DNA of 7,525 nt from UMGS1696 sp964558485 (GTDB lineage Bacteria > Bacillota > Clostridia > Oscillospirales > CAG-272): contig CAZLED010000107.1 in assembly GCA_964558485.1 (NCBI GenBank), forward strand, positions 1-7,525, read 5' to 3'. Numbering within the stretch: the stretch's first letter is position 1; each line of letters opens with the position of its first letter. This document shows, piece by piece, positions 1-6,132 of the stretch. The translations under genes and the position numbers were made by a program. The notes below the pieces were generated by a model. That model saw only the letters and a list, made by a program, of their open reading frames with translations. It searched no databases and had not been told where the DNA came from.

Positions 1-699
1 GGGTGTCCCATCGGTCAGCACACTGCCTTCGTTCATGACAATGATCCGATCGGCCATAGCGGCTTCGTTCATGTAGTGGGTGATCATCAGCACCGTGATG
101 CCGTCTTCCTTGTTCAGGCGCAGGATGGTGTCCATGACTTCCTTTCGACCCAGTGGGTCCAGCATAGCGGTGCTTTCGTCGAAGATGATGATCTTGCGCT
201 TCATGGCGATAGTACCGGCGATGGCGACACGCTGCTTTTGTCCGCCGGACAGCTTGTGTGGTGCGTGCCGGGCGTACTTCCGCATTCCCACCAGATCCAG
301 TGCCTCGTCTACCCGGCGACGGATCTCAGCCGGTGGAATGCCCAGGTTTTCGCAGCCAAAGGCCACGTCTTCCTCTACCACGGTGGCCACGATCTGGTTG
401 TCCGGGTTCTGGAAGACCATACCGATCTCCCGCCGGGCTTCCATCACATCGGCTTCGGTGATATCCGGTGCGGTCATGTCCTTGCCATAGAGGAAAATTT
501 GTCCATCGGTGGGCTGGTAGATCATGCACAGCAGCTTTGCCAATGTGGACTTGCCGCTGCCGTTGTGGCCCAATATGGCGGTGAAGGAACCTTCTTCGAT
601 GCCAAAGGACACGTTTTGCAGTGCCGGGACGGGTGCTCTGTCCTCGTCTCCCGGATAGGCAAAGGACAGGTTTTTTGTCTCCAATATGATATTCCGCAT
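1..699 (-). CDS. ecfA1: Energy-coupling factor transporter ATPase EcfA1 (partial, C-terminus beyond window)
   Basis: This is the ATP-hydrolysing subunit of the shared ECF module that powers uptake of vitamins by S-components such as ThiT; it acts on the cytoplasmic face with EcfA2 and EcfT. The visible 233 residues contain Walker A GHNGSGKST (44-52), a Q-loop in VFQNPDNQ (95-102), the signature LSGGQKQR (150-157), Walker B IIIFDE (170-175) and the switch histidine H208. The stretch DESTAMLDPLGR after Walker B is the EcfA1-type version; EcfA2 usually has DEPTAGLDP, so I favour EcfA1. Roughly 50 C-terminal residues are missing at the edge. The ATG at 697-699 is preceded by AGGA at 8-nt spacing. 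It follows the methyltransferase gene by 82 nt on the same strand, with a hairpin between. In related genomes ecfA2, ecfT and truA usually follow, which cannot be seen here. Confidence 0.93.
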   Translation of the reverse strand, partial: MRNIILETKNLSFAYPGDEDRAPVPALQNVSFGIEEGSFTAILGHNGSGKSTLAKLLCMIYQPTDGQIFLYGKDMTAPDITEADVMEARREIGMVFQNPDNQIVATVVEEDVAFGCENLGIPPAEIRRRVDEALDLVGMRKYARHAPHKLSGGQKQRVAIAGTIAMKRKIIIFDESTAMLDPLGRKEVMDTILRLNKEDGITVLMITHYMNEAAMADRIIVMNEGSVLTDGTP

Positions 700-739
700 A
701 GTTACGATCCTACGTCTTATTCAGATTTCGCTTAAGGCA

Positions 740-777
740 ACGCCGACTCCCTGGAGTGAATCACTTCCGATCGGCGT
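740..777. repeat. Hairpin between the methyltransferase stop and ecfA1
   Basis: The arms ACGCCGA (740-746) and TCGGCGT (771-777) pair perfectly. Two smaller hairpins fit inside: CTCC/GGAG and AGTG/CACT. The structure begins a few bases after the methyltransferase stop codon on the minus strand. No U-rich run follows it, so a standard intrinsic terminator is unlikely. It could be a processing or mRNA-stability element, or a weak attenuator ahead of ecfA1; the function is unknown. Confidence 0.5.
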
Positions 778-781
778 CCAC

Positions 782-1684
782 TTATATATTTTGTTCCCGG
801 CTCCACCGTACCGAGGCACCGGCAGGCAGTGTCAGTCCGCTGGTGGTTACCGGAATGCCCAGCTCACCAGCCTCACAAGTGCCGTCCAGACCCTTGGGCA
901 GTGCCAGCGACAGCAGATACTGCATGGTGGACGGAGACAGACCGGTGGTGTAGGAATTGATCAGGAAGAACAGGGGATCGTCGGACAGCACCTGTGCCGT
1001 CAATGCGATCAGGTCGGCAGCGCAGTCTTCCAGCTTCCACACCTCTCCACCGGGACCTCTGCCGTAGGAAGGCGGATCCATGATGATGCCGTCATAGCGA
1101 TTGCCCCGGCGGATCTCCCGTTCCACGAACTTTTTGCAGTCGTCCACGATGTAGCGGCAAGGGGCATCGGCCCGACCGGACAGGCGCATATTGTCCTTGG
1201 CAGCGTTGACCATGCCCTTGGATGCATCCACGTGGCACACAGACGCACCGGCCATAGACGCCGCCACGGTAGCACCACCGGTGTAGGCAAACAGGTTCAG
1301 CACCTTGATCTGCCGACCACCTGCCACGGCACGCCGGATCAGATCACCGGTCCAGTCCCAGTTGGCAGCCTGCTCCGGAAAAAGGCCGGTATGCTTGAAG
1401 CCCATAGGCCGCAGCTGGAAGGTCATCGCAGCATCTGCTGCAGCAGATGCTACCGGGTAGTGTACGCACCAGGATTCGGGCATATGGTTCACCACCCAGG
1501 AGCCGCCGCCGCCCACACGTCGATAGACCCCATGGGCTTTTTTCCAACGGGGATCCTTGCGTTCGCCTTTCCAGATGATCTGGGGATCGGGCCGGATCAG
1601 GATGTAGTCACCCCAACGCTCCAGCCGTTCGCCACCTTCTGCATCGATCAGCTCATATTCCTGCCATCTATCTGCTTTCCACAT
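782..1684 (-). CDS. Class I SAM-dependent methyltransferase, RlmI-like (COG1092)
   Basis: A 300-residue Rossmann-fold methyltransferase of the type that makes 5-methylcytosine in 23S rRNA. Motif I is VLNLFAYTGGATV (128-140), the likely SAM-ribose-binding acidic residue is D153 in CHVDASKGMV, and the catalytic-loop motif is DPPSYGRGP (203-211). This FAYTGG...DPPSY pair is typical of the RlmI/RlmK-L family. The N-terminal 120 residues (KADRWQEYELIDAEGGERLERWGDY) lack the PUA domain of E. coli RlmI, which is about 390 residues long; shorter PUA-less homologues are common in Clostridia, and their substrate is less certain. The start ATG at 1682-1684 has AGGAG at 6-nt spacing. It lies 92 nt downstream of ruvC and could be co-transcribed with it, although a repeat separates them. 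The family call is firm; rRNA as substrate is inferred. Confidence 0.88.
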   Translation of the reverse strand: MWKADRWQEYELIDAEGGERLERWGDYILIRPDPQIIWKGERKDPRWKKAHGVYRRVGGGGSWVVNHMPESWCVHYPVASAAADAAMTFQLRPMGFKHTGLFPEQAANWDWTGDLIRRAVAGGRQIKVLNLFAYTGGATVAASMAGASVCHVDASKGMVNAAKDNMRLSGRADAPCRYIVDDCKKFVEREIRRGNRYDGIIMDPPSYGRGPGGEVWKLEDCAADLIALTAQVLSDDPLFFLINSYTTGLSPSTMQYLLSLALPKGLDGTCEAGELGIPVTTSGLTLPAGASVRWSREQNI

Positions 1685-1732
1685 AGTAAACTCCTAAAAA
1701 TGTATTCAAAGGGTCCCGTGAACCAAAATGAT

Positions 1733-1777
1733 CATTGCGTAGCAATGTACCATAATTCTTCATTCTTCACTATTCAT
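1733..1777. repeat. Hairpin plus TTCATTCTTCACTATTCAT tail, copy 1
   Basis: A small hairpin CATTGC-GTA-GCAATG (1733-1747) is followed by an AT-rich tail built of TTCAT/TTCACT words (1754-1777). The central GCGTAGC matches the GCGCAGC at the centre of the related element near 4058, and the tail uses the same words. On the minus strand the tail begins at the ruvC stop codon (1777-1779), with the hairpin distal. It is probably a dispersed intergenic repeat family. Confidence 0.55.
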
Positions 1778-2304
1778 CAGTACTGGATCTTCCCTCGCAT
1801 GGTGGTCGGATGGTTGTACAGATCCGCCAGCGCCGAGGTGCCGGAGTGGGCATGACACAGGGCTGCTGCCAATGCGTCTGCGGTGTCGTCCGGTTTTGGG
1901 GGAGACGGCAGCTTCAGGAGCCGGGTCACCATGTCGATGACCTGTTTTTTTTCGGCACGACCGTAGCCCACCACCGCCGACTTGATCTGCAAGGGCGTAT
2001 ATTCGTAAATGGGCACCTTCGCCAGCGTGGCCGCCAGCAGGAGCACCCCACGGGCCTCTGCCACGATGATACCGGTTTTCTGGTTGGTGTTGAAGAACAG
2101 CTCCTCAATGGACACGGCCTCCGGCTTGTACACAGCGATGATCTGCTGCATCTGCCGGAACACCTCGGCGATCCGGTCTTCGGTCTTCATGTCCGGCCCG
2201 GTGGTGATGGCGCCATAGTCCACGGTTTTTCCCTTCATCCGGTCGTAATCGATGACGCCCCAGCCCACGATCGCAATGCCGGGGTCGATCCCCAAGATCC
2301 GCAT
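1777..2304 (-). CDS. ruvC: Crossover junction endodeoxyribonuclease RuvC
   Basis: Holliday-junction resolvase that cuts four-way DNA junctions during recombinational repair, normally working with the RuvAB branch-migration motor. The 175-residue protein has the usual length. The RNase H-like acidic residues are present: D7 in RILGIDPG, E67 in SIEELFF, and D140 and D143 in DDTADALAAALCH. NTNQKTG (72-78) is also family-typical. The ATG at 2302-2304 has a strong AAGGAGGTG site at 5-nt spacing and lies behind a consensus promoter. The usual Firmicute partners ruvA and ruvB are not adjacent: a methyltransferase and ecfA1 follow instead, so ruvAB must lie elsewhere. The stop codon sits at the edge of an AT-rich repeat, but the length and C-terminus look normal. 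Confidence 0.96.
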   Translation of the reverse strand: MRILGIDPGIAIVGWGVIDYDRMKGKTVDYGAITTGPDMKTEDRIAEVFRQMQQIIAVYKPEAVSIEELFFNTNQKTGIIVAEARGVLLLAATLAKVPIYEYTPLQIKSAVVGYGRAEKKQVIDMVTRLLKLPSPPKPDDTADALAAALCHAHSGTSALADLYNHPTTMRGKIQY

Positions 2305-2344
2305 GACAGCACCTCCTTATAGCGATACGTATTCCAATTATAGT

Positions 2345-2373
2345 ATTATACCATATATTGCACCCTTTGTCAA
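2345..2373 (-). promoter_or_regulatory. Consensus sigma-A promoter for ruvC
   Basis: On the minus strand TTGACA (2373-2368) and TATAAT (2350-2345) are separated by exactly 17 bp, a perfect match to the housekeeping consensus. Transcription should start near 2338, giving a leader of about 34 nt before the ruvC ATG. No SOS-type operator was recognised around it. Confidence 0.92.
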
Positions 2374-3060
2374 AAACTTTTTTACCGGGATTTATGGGGA
2401 TTTCGTGAATTTTTCCCCAAACCCCACGGGCTCTGTACGGGCGCTTGGCGCACAGACGTGTTGTATTCCGATCAATATCGGAATGATTGCCTTACGCAGG
2501 CGGCGTGAAACTTTGGCATTCGTTTGGCTGCACACAAACCGTACGGCGTAGTGGCTGACGTGTGGTTTTGTGGGATGCCGTTATTGGTGTCGCTACAAAA
2601 TCGTTTTTGTACGCCGAATGTAGGGCGGCACCCCAGGTATGGGGATGACAACTACTCAACTACAATAATAATTTGGCATTCAACATCCCGCCGTCGAACG
2701 TCTATGTCTGCATTGTATTGGTATGGTACAACCACACATTTTGATGCGTAAATTTCGTATATCTTGTACCCGTATCGCATATCGAAAATAGTATCCGGCG
2801 GCGGGATGTTCGTTTTGGTGGATACCCATACCGTACGGTTGAACACACTTGACGGCGGAACAAACGTGCAACCAATATCCATAACGTACGGTTGCATACG
2901 TTCGACGGCGGGATGTCGTAAGCTAAGAGCGATGAGAATACCAAGGGTAGGTCATCCCGCCCTACATTCGTTTTACCAAATCGATACCGCATCAGACCAC
3001 CACACGTCAACCGCCACTCCAAACGTTTTGCATACAGTCAAATGCCCTATTATTCGTATA
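2374..3060. other. Intergenic region without a credible gene
   Basis: All open frames here are short, lack good ribosome binding sites and have compositions typical of random translation. The part from 2374 to 2599 holds a perfect 8-bp hairpin ATTCCGAT-CAAT-ATCGGAAT (2465-2484) and the first of three CGTACGG motifs (2539-2546, then 2831-2838 and 2884-2891). The rest is the inverted-repeat element described separately, plus an unremarkable 75-bp stretch before the thiT terminator. The region is much richer in CpG and TpA words than the flanking genes. Confidence 0.6.
2600..2985. repeat. 386-bp inverted-repeat element with nested and tandem repeats (MITE-like candidate)
   Basis: The outer ends, 2600-2628 and 2957-2985, are inverted copies matching at 24 of 29 positions by eye, with a perfect 14-bp core (2615-2628 against 2957-2970, CGAATGTAGGGCGG). 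A second, perfect 19-bp inverted repeat lies inside (2683-2701 against 2898-2916). Between them the words GRCGGCGG and CGTACGGTTG recur about every 53 bp (2797, 2851, 2904; and 2832, 2885). GGCGGGATG or its complement occurs at four places. No transposase is encoded and no target duplication is evident at these ends. A non-autonomous mobile element or a structured intergenic repeat would both fit. Confidence 0.55.
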
Positions 3061-3085
3061 AAGAAAAAGGGGACAAGCCCCTTTT
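3061..3085 (-). terminator. Intrinsic terminator of thiT
   Basis: An 8-bp perfect stem AAAAGGGG/CCCCTTTT with a 5-nt loop (3065-3085) starts one base after the thiT stop codon. On the minus strand it is followed by TTCTTT. The geometry suits Rho-independent termination of the riboswitch-thiT transcript. Confidence 0.88.
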
Positions 3086-3086
3086 C

Positions 3087-3692
3087 TTATACCCGGAATC
3101 TTGCCAGCGCCTTGTACAGCAGCGGCACACCGATCACGGTTTCGATGGCTTCCGGCAGCATATAGCCTCCGTTGTATACCAACGAGAACAGCCATGCGCC
3201 ATACCGGTGGACGATGTGACCCGGGTCGTCGGCGTACCAGTCCAGATCCAGGGCATACCAGATCACCGCTCCCGATACAAGGTGGCACAAAAACCGCAGC
3301 AGCACCACCACCAGCGTTCCGATCACCACACCGACCATCGGTTTGGAATTCTCTTTGTGCGAGAATATGCCAGCGGCGCCGGCCAGTCCCAGCACCGTAA
3401 AGGCGAAGATATAGTCAAAGAAAATGCACAGCACTCTGCCACCGGCCGACGGGACCCACGCCACGCTGTTCAGTCCCAGCACCAGCTGCAAAATCGAATA
3501 CACAAAGGCGGCAGGCAGTCCCACCTTCACCCCACGCCGGAACGACAGCAGGATCATGGGCGCCATGGACAGCAGGGTCACCGAGCCACCAAAGGGTGCT
3601 TCGTACACCTTGATCAGGCTCAGCACCGTAGCCAGCGCGATCATCATAGCGCATTCCGCCAATATTTTTGTTTTCTCTCGTTTTGTTTCCAT
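3087..3692 (-). CDS. thiT: Thiamine ECF transporter S-component ThiT
   Basis: Membrane substrate-binding subunit for thiamine that docks onto the EcfA1-EcfA2-EcfT module. The 201-residue protein has about six hydrophobic helices (roughly 12-30, 36-52, 56-76, 87-109, 116-147 and 164-192). Helix 1 carries ECAMMIALA, whose A15-x3-A19 spacing is the motif S-components use to contact EcfT. RFLCHLVSG (133-141) with W145, and LVYNGGYMLPE (171-181), resemble the family's thiamine-binding part. An in-frame ATG exists upstream at 3794, but it falls inside the attenuator hairpin and the added residues look unlike ThiT. The ATG at 3690-3692 has GGAAGG at 7-nt spacing and gives the family length. Expression should be repressed by TPP through the leader riboswitch. 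It is a single-gene unit ended by its own terminator. Confidence 0.95.
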   Translation of the reverse strand: METKREKTKILAECAMMIALATVLSLIKVYEAPFGGSVTLLSMAPMILLSFRRGVKVGLPAAFVYSILQLVLGLNSVAWVPSAGGRVLCIFFDYIFAFTVLGLAGAAGIFSHKENSKPMVGVVIGTLVVVLLRFLCHLVSGAVIWYALDLDWYADDPGHIVHRYGAWLFSLVYNGGYMLPEAIETVIGVPLLYKALARFRV

Positions 3693-3764
3693 AAGGATAC
3701 CTTCCATTCCCATAAAATGATTTTTGGGAACAAACCGCTTTCCACCGTCTGTGTATCCATAGAA

Positions 3765-3820
3765 TGAAAAACAGGCCTTCATTTTCCATCGCAATAACGC
3801 ACAAACGGAAGTGAAAGCCT
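3765..3820 (-). terminator. Candidate attenuator terminator (TPP riboswitch expression platform)
   Basis: In the minus-strand RNA AGGCUUUCA (3820-3812) can pair with UGAAGGCCU (3781-3773), nine pairs including one G-U, with UUCC/GGAA extending the stem inward. GUUUUUC (3771-3765) follows directly. It lies between the riboswitch and the thiT start, where a ligand-controlled terminator is expected. CACUUCC in its 5' arm (3813-3807) is also complementary to GGAAGUG inside the aptamer (3912-3906), one possible alternative pairing. The pairing is inferred by eye. Confidence 0.65.
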
Positions 3821-3834
3821 CATGGTCATATTCA

Positions 3835-3854
3835 TCAAATAAGCGCTTATTTGA
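3835..3854. repeat. Perfect 20-bp palindrome abutting the riboswitch
   Basis: TCAAATAAGC is followed directly by its own reverse complement (3835-3854). It touches the 3' strand of riboswitch helix P1, which ends at 3855. In RNA it could form a hairpin of about eight pairs with a GCGC loop. It may be a spacer hairpin or part of the switching region; as DNA it could be a dimeric-protein operator. Confidence 0.6.
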
Positions 3855-3944
3855 CGAACAAAACTCCCTACGCCGGTATTGTCCGGATCAGGTTGAAGGG
3901 TTCGGCACTTCCGTCTCAGCCATATGGCACCCCTGGTTTGTTCG
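3855..3944 (-). promoter_or_regulatory. TPP riboswitch (THI element) controlling thiT
   Basis: The minus-strand RNA shows the conserved TPP-aptamer blocks in order: AGGGGUGCC (3935-3927), GGCUGAGA (3921-3914), GAACCCUU (3903-3896), ACCUGAUCCGGA (3893-3882), and AAUACCGGCGUAGGGA (3880-3865). P1 is formed by CGAACAAA (3944-3937) and UUUGUUCG (3862-3855), eight pairs. The aptamer senses thiamine pyrophosphate. With a thiamine transporter downstream and a terminator-like hairpin between, the expected logic is premature termination at high TPP. The promoter places the transcription start at about the first base of P1. Confidence 0.97.
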
Positions 3945-3949
3945 CAGAT

Positions 3950-3978
3950 ATTGTATCACATTGTAGTAGGTTTGTCAA
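3950..3978 (-). promoter_or_regulatory. Sigma-A promoter of the TPP riboswitch-thiT unit
   Basis: On the minus strand TTGACA (3978-3973) and TACAAT (3955-3950) are separated by 17 bp. The -35 is perfect and the -10 has one substitution. The predicted start near 3943-3944 coincides with the 5' end of riboswitch helix P1, which supports both calls. Confidence 0.9.
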
Positions 3979-4013
3979 GAGGGAAAACGGGGAATACCAC
4001 GGAAATGAATGGT

Positions 4014-4111
4014 GAATGGTGAAGAATGAAAAATGAATAGTGAAGGTGGAAATAGCGCAGCTATTTCTACTTTAATTATTCACTATTCATTCTTCATTTT
4101 TTATTATTCAT
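4014..4111. repeat. Hairpin plus AT-rich tail repeat, copy 2 (MITE-like)
   Basis: The centre is GAAATAGC-GCA-GCTATTTC (4049-4067). It is flanked by the inverted pair AATGAATAGTGAA (4032-4044) and TTCACTATTCATT (4079-4091), so the whole can fold into a long imperfect hairpin. Further GAATG/TTCATT words extend outward on both sides. It shares the GCGYAGC core and tail words with the element at 1733-1777. On the minus strand it begins about 30 nt after the phosphoesterase stop. The only open frame across it is composed of repeat words and is not a gene. Confidence 0.65.
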
Positions 4112-4113
4112 TT

Positions 4114-4148
4114 TTCCATCAATATGCTGTTGCATTCCATCAATATGC
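4114..4148. repeat. 14-bp direct repeat at the phosphoesterase stop codon
   Basis: TTCCATCAATATGC occurs at 4114-4127 and again at 4135-4148. The second copy contains the phosphoesterase stop codon (4140-4142). GTTGCAT/ATGCAAC around the second copy can also form a 7-bp hairpin. It may be a small duplication linked to the adjacent repeat, or slippage. Confidence 0.6.
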
Positions 4149-5324
4149 AACAACAAACTGTGCCGAGGCGATCCATTTGCCGGCGAGGAAATCTCTGCCT
4201 CTTGCCACCACCTTGTCCTTGTAGCCATAGAAGTAATAGCCTTCGCAGCCGGTCAGACCCTTGTTCGTCTCGTTGCATTCGTCGTCCCAGGTGTAGCCGC
4301 CGGAGGACGTGTTGAAGATCGTGCAATAGTTGTCGTCGTGCAAATGCATGGTGTGAGGAGAATTCAGCACCCAGTGGCTGTGTCCGCTGAACAGGATCGC
4401 TTCCGGATACTTCCGCAGTACGGCAGCCAGCTCCTCCGTCTGGGTCACGCCGTGCCACTTCTGGTAGGCAAAGCAGCCTGCCACCGTGTCGATCATGCCC
4501 TGGTGCAGGAACACATATTTTGCCTGGTGCACATTCCGGTTTTCGGCTAACTTCTCGTCCAGCCACTGGAGCTGTGTTTCGCTGAGCCAGGCGTGGCCAC
4601 TGCGCTTTTCGCCACCTAAGAAGATGAAGTGCACGCCACCGATCCACAGATCGAAGTATGCCTTATCGCTCCAGGTGTTTCTGGTGCCCTTGAGGAAGTT
4701 GGTGAGCCGCACGTCGTAGTCCGTTTCGTCAAAGCCCAGGTCGTGGTTGCCCATGGCAAAATACACCTTGGGTGCCCCTTCCCCGGCATTGCGGATCAGC
4801 TCCTGACAGTTTTCGTACTGCTGGGGATCGGCATTGTCGGCCGTGTCTCCGTTGATGAACAGACCCAGACTATTGGGCGACAGACGCTTGATCTCGTCCA
4901 GCACCATGGCGAAGTGTTTGTTGTGGGGATGGTTCTGGTCTAAGGTGATGTGGATGTCGCTCTGCACCTGCATTTCGTACAGCACCTCGCCCAGCTCATA
5001 GTCACCGGCTCCTTCCGGCAGCATCGCACAGGCCGCCGTCTCCGATACGTTCTCACCAGCCACGGCATAGACCAGGATCCGGTCTGCACCCACAGGGATC
5101 AGTGTATCGGACACCAGCTCTGCTACCGTTTCCGTACCGGTGCAACGAATCGGAGCAAAGGCTGTGTAATCCGGCAGGATCCCCTCTGCATTGGCCCAAT
5201 AGGCCGTGTAGCCTTCGGGCATCGTTTCCCCACAGCGGATCGTCAGCTTGCCATCGGCATAGCCGGTCTTGTCGGTAGTGCGAACATATTCTGCACCCAC
5301 CGGTGCGCAAATCTTGTTTTCCAT
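4140..5324 (-). CDS. Calcineurin-like metallophosphoesterase with N-terminal beta-sandwich-like domain
   Basis: A 394-residue dinuclear-metal phosphoesterase of unknown substrate. The five metal-ligand motifs are intact: D123 and H125 in QSDIHI, D160 in INGDTAD, N193 and H194 in MGNHD, H274 in FLHQGM, and H315 and H317 in SGHSH. Residues 1-115 are a separate region (GYTAYWANAEGILPDYTAF...LIPVGADRILVYAV) resembling the Ig/FN3-like domain of purple-acid-phosphatase-type enzymes. There is no signal peptide or membrane segment, so a cytoplasmic location is expected. The frame stays open upstream to 5486, but that extension overlaps the XRE gene and is cysteine-rich nonsense; the ATG at 5322-5324 has AAAGGA at 7-nt spacing. 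It starts 31 nt after the XRE stop, implying co-transcription. Candidate substrates (nucleotides, phosphodiesters, lipids) cannot be told apart from sequence. Confidence 0.9.
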   Translation of the reverse strand: MENKICAPVGAEYVRTTDKTGYADGKLTIRCGETMPEGYTAYWANAEGILPDYTAFAPIRCTGTETVAELVSDTLIPVGADRILVYAVAGENVSETAACAMLPEGAGDYELGEVLYEMQVQSDIHITLDQNHPHNKHFAMVLDEIKRLSPNSLGLFINGDTADNADPQQYENCQELIRNAGEGAPKVYFAMGNHDLGFDETDYDVRLTNFLKGTRNTWSDKAYFDLWIGGVHFIFLGGEKRSGHAWLSETQLQWLDEKLAENRNVHQAKYVFLHQGMIDTVAGCFAYQKWHGVTQTEELAAVLRKYPEAILFSGHSHWVLNSPHTMHLHDDNYCTIFNTSSGGYTWDDECNETNKGLTGCEGYYFYGYKDKVVARGRDFLAGKWIASAQFVVAY

Positions 5325-5355
5325 TGTATAGTCCTTTCTTCTTATAGGTTCCTGT

Positions 5356-6018
5356 TTATTCTTTTTTCTTTCCCACACGGCAGCTGAGCCAGACGATAAC
5401 CACCGCCGGAACAGACAGCCACATGAGCATCCACACGTGGTATCGGCGCAGCAGCAGGCAGATGAGGAACAGTAGCCCCACCACAAAAAAGCTGCACGTC
5501 CAGAAGGTGTATCGTCTCTGCCCCCACAGGCCGTTGAAGATCACCATGAGCAGACCCGACACCGGCACCGCAATGCCCCAGGCCAGGGATAGATCGGCAT
5601 CGCAGAAATGGCCAATGAGGAACACCAGTGCTGCCAGCATCCATACGCCAATGATGGCAATGGCAGCCACCGCCTTGTGATCCACCAGGCTGCCCTTTGT
5701 CTCCGCAGAGGAGAGCGGCATCTCTGTCTCCGCCAGCGTAACAGCAGCGGTATCGTCCTCCGGCGGCGATGGTTCCGGCAGCTCTTGCGGCGCAGCATCG
5801 GGGTCGGCAAACAGCGCATCCATGGGGACACCAAAGGTATCGGCCATCCGTTTCAGGCACAGCACATCCGGCAGTCCCTCGCCTCGTTCCCACTTGGACA
5901 CGGTCTTATCGGAGTAGCCCAGCACCTCGGCCAGCTCTGCCTGGGTCATACCGGCAGCCTTCCGTCGGGTCGCAATATTGACCGCCAGCAGCCGAGCTAA
6001 GTCTTGTTTGTCTGCCAT
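5356..6018 (-). CDS. XRE-family regulator with four-helix C-terminal membrane domain
   Basis: A 220-residue DNA-binding protein fused to a membrane anchor. Residues 9-69 form an HTH_3 domain (RRKAAGMTQAELAEVLGYSD, then KTVSKWERGEGLPDV), with the recognition helix around 36-46. A Pro/Glu/Ala-rich linker (72-110) leads to four hydrophobic segments at about 115-137, 146-163, 172-190 and 195-212, ending in a basic KKKE tail. An even number of helices puts both ends in the cytoplasm. Such proteins are common in Clostridia, usually as local regulators; a membrane signal is possible but none is identified. The ATG at 6016-6018 has AGGAGGTGA close upstream. It leads a two-gene unit with the phosphoesterase and is divergent from the SGNH gene, so it may control one or both. 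The target is inferred only from position. Confidence 0.9.
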   Translation of the reverse strand: MADKQDLARLLAVNIATRRKAAGMTQAELAEVLGYSDKTVSKWERGEGLPDVLCLKRMADTFGVPMDALFADPDAAPQELPEPSPPEDDTAAVTLAETEMPLSSAETKGSLVDHKAVAAIAIIGVWMLAALVFLIGHFCDADLSLAWGIAVPVSGLLMVIFNGLWGQRRYTFWTCSFFVVGLLFLICLLLRRYHVWMLMWLSVPAVVIVWLSCRVGKKKE

Positions 6019-6081
6019 CTTGTCACCTCCTATGCCTGGGTTTTTATATGTACTTCGATTTATTATGATTTTTGTTTATTT

Positions 6082-6110
6082 ATGATACCTGTGAGAATCC
6101 GCTCTCCCAA
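6082..6110 (-). promoter_or_regulatory. Possible promoter of the XRE-phosphoesterase unit
   Basis: On the minus strand TTGGGA (6110-6105) and TATCAT (6087-6082) are 17 bp apart, matching consensus at 4/6 and 5/6. Its spacer and -35 contain GAGAATCCGCTCTCCC, related to the GAATC/CTCTCCCC words repeated at 6133-6152 and 6221-6240, so an operator may overlap it. Other AT-rich -10-like words nearby make this only a candidate. Confidence 0.45.
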
Positions 6111-6132
6111 GGGGATATATCGCAAAAAATCC

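Noticed and set aside
686..1855. A long plus-strand open frame (389 residues) opposite the methyltransferase
   Set aside because: It is antisense to a well-supported methyltransferase, has no ribosome binding site or recognisable domain, and crosses a repeat and the ruvC end.
2652..3022. Overlapping minus-strand open frames in the ruvC-thiT gap, considered as a small gene or pseudogene
   Set aside because: Three frames are open over the same repeats, the peptides reflect the DNA repeat words, and no ribosome binding site or family resemblance is seen.
3042..3767. A 241-residue plus-strand open frame opposite thiT
   Set aside because: It is His/Gln-rich antisense translation of a clear membrane protein gene.
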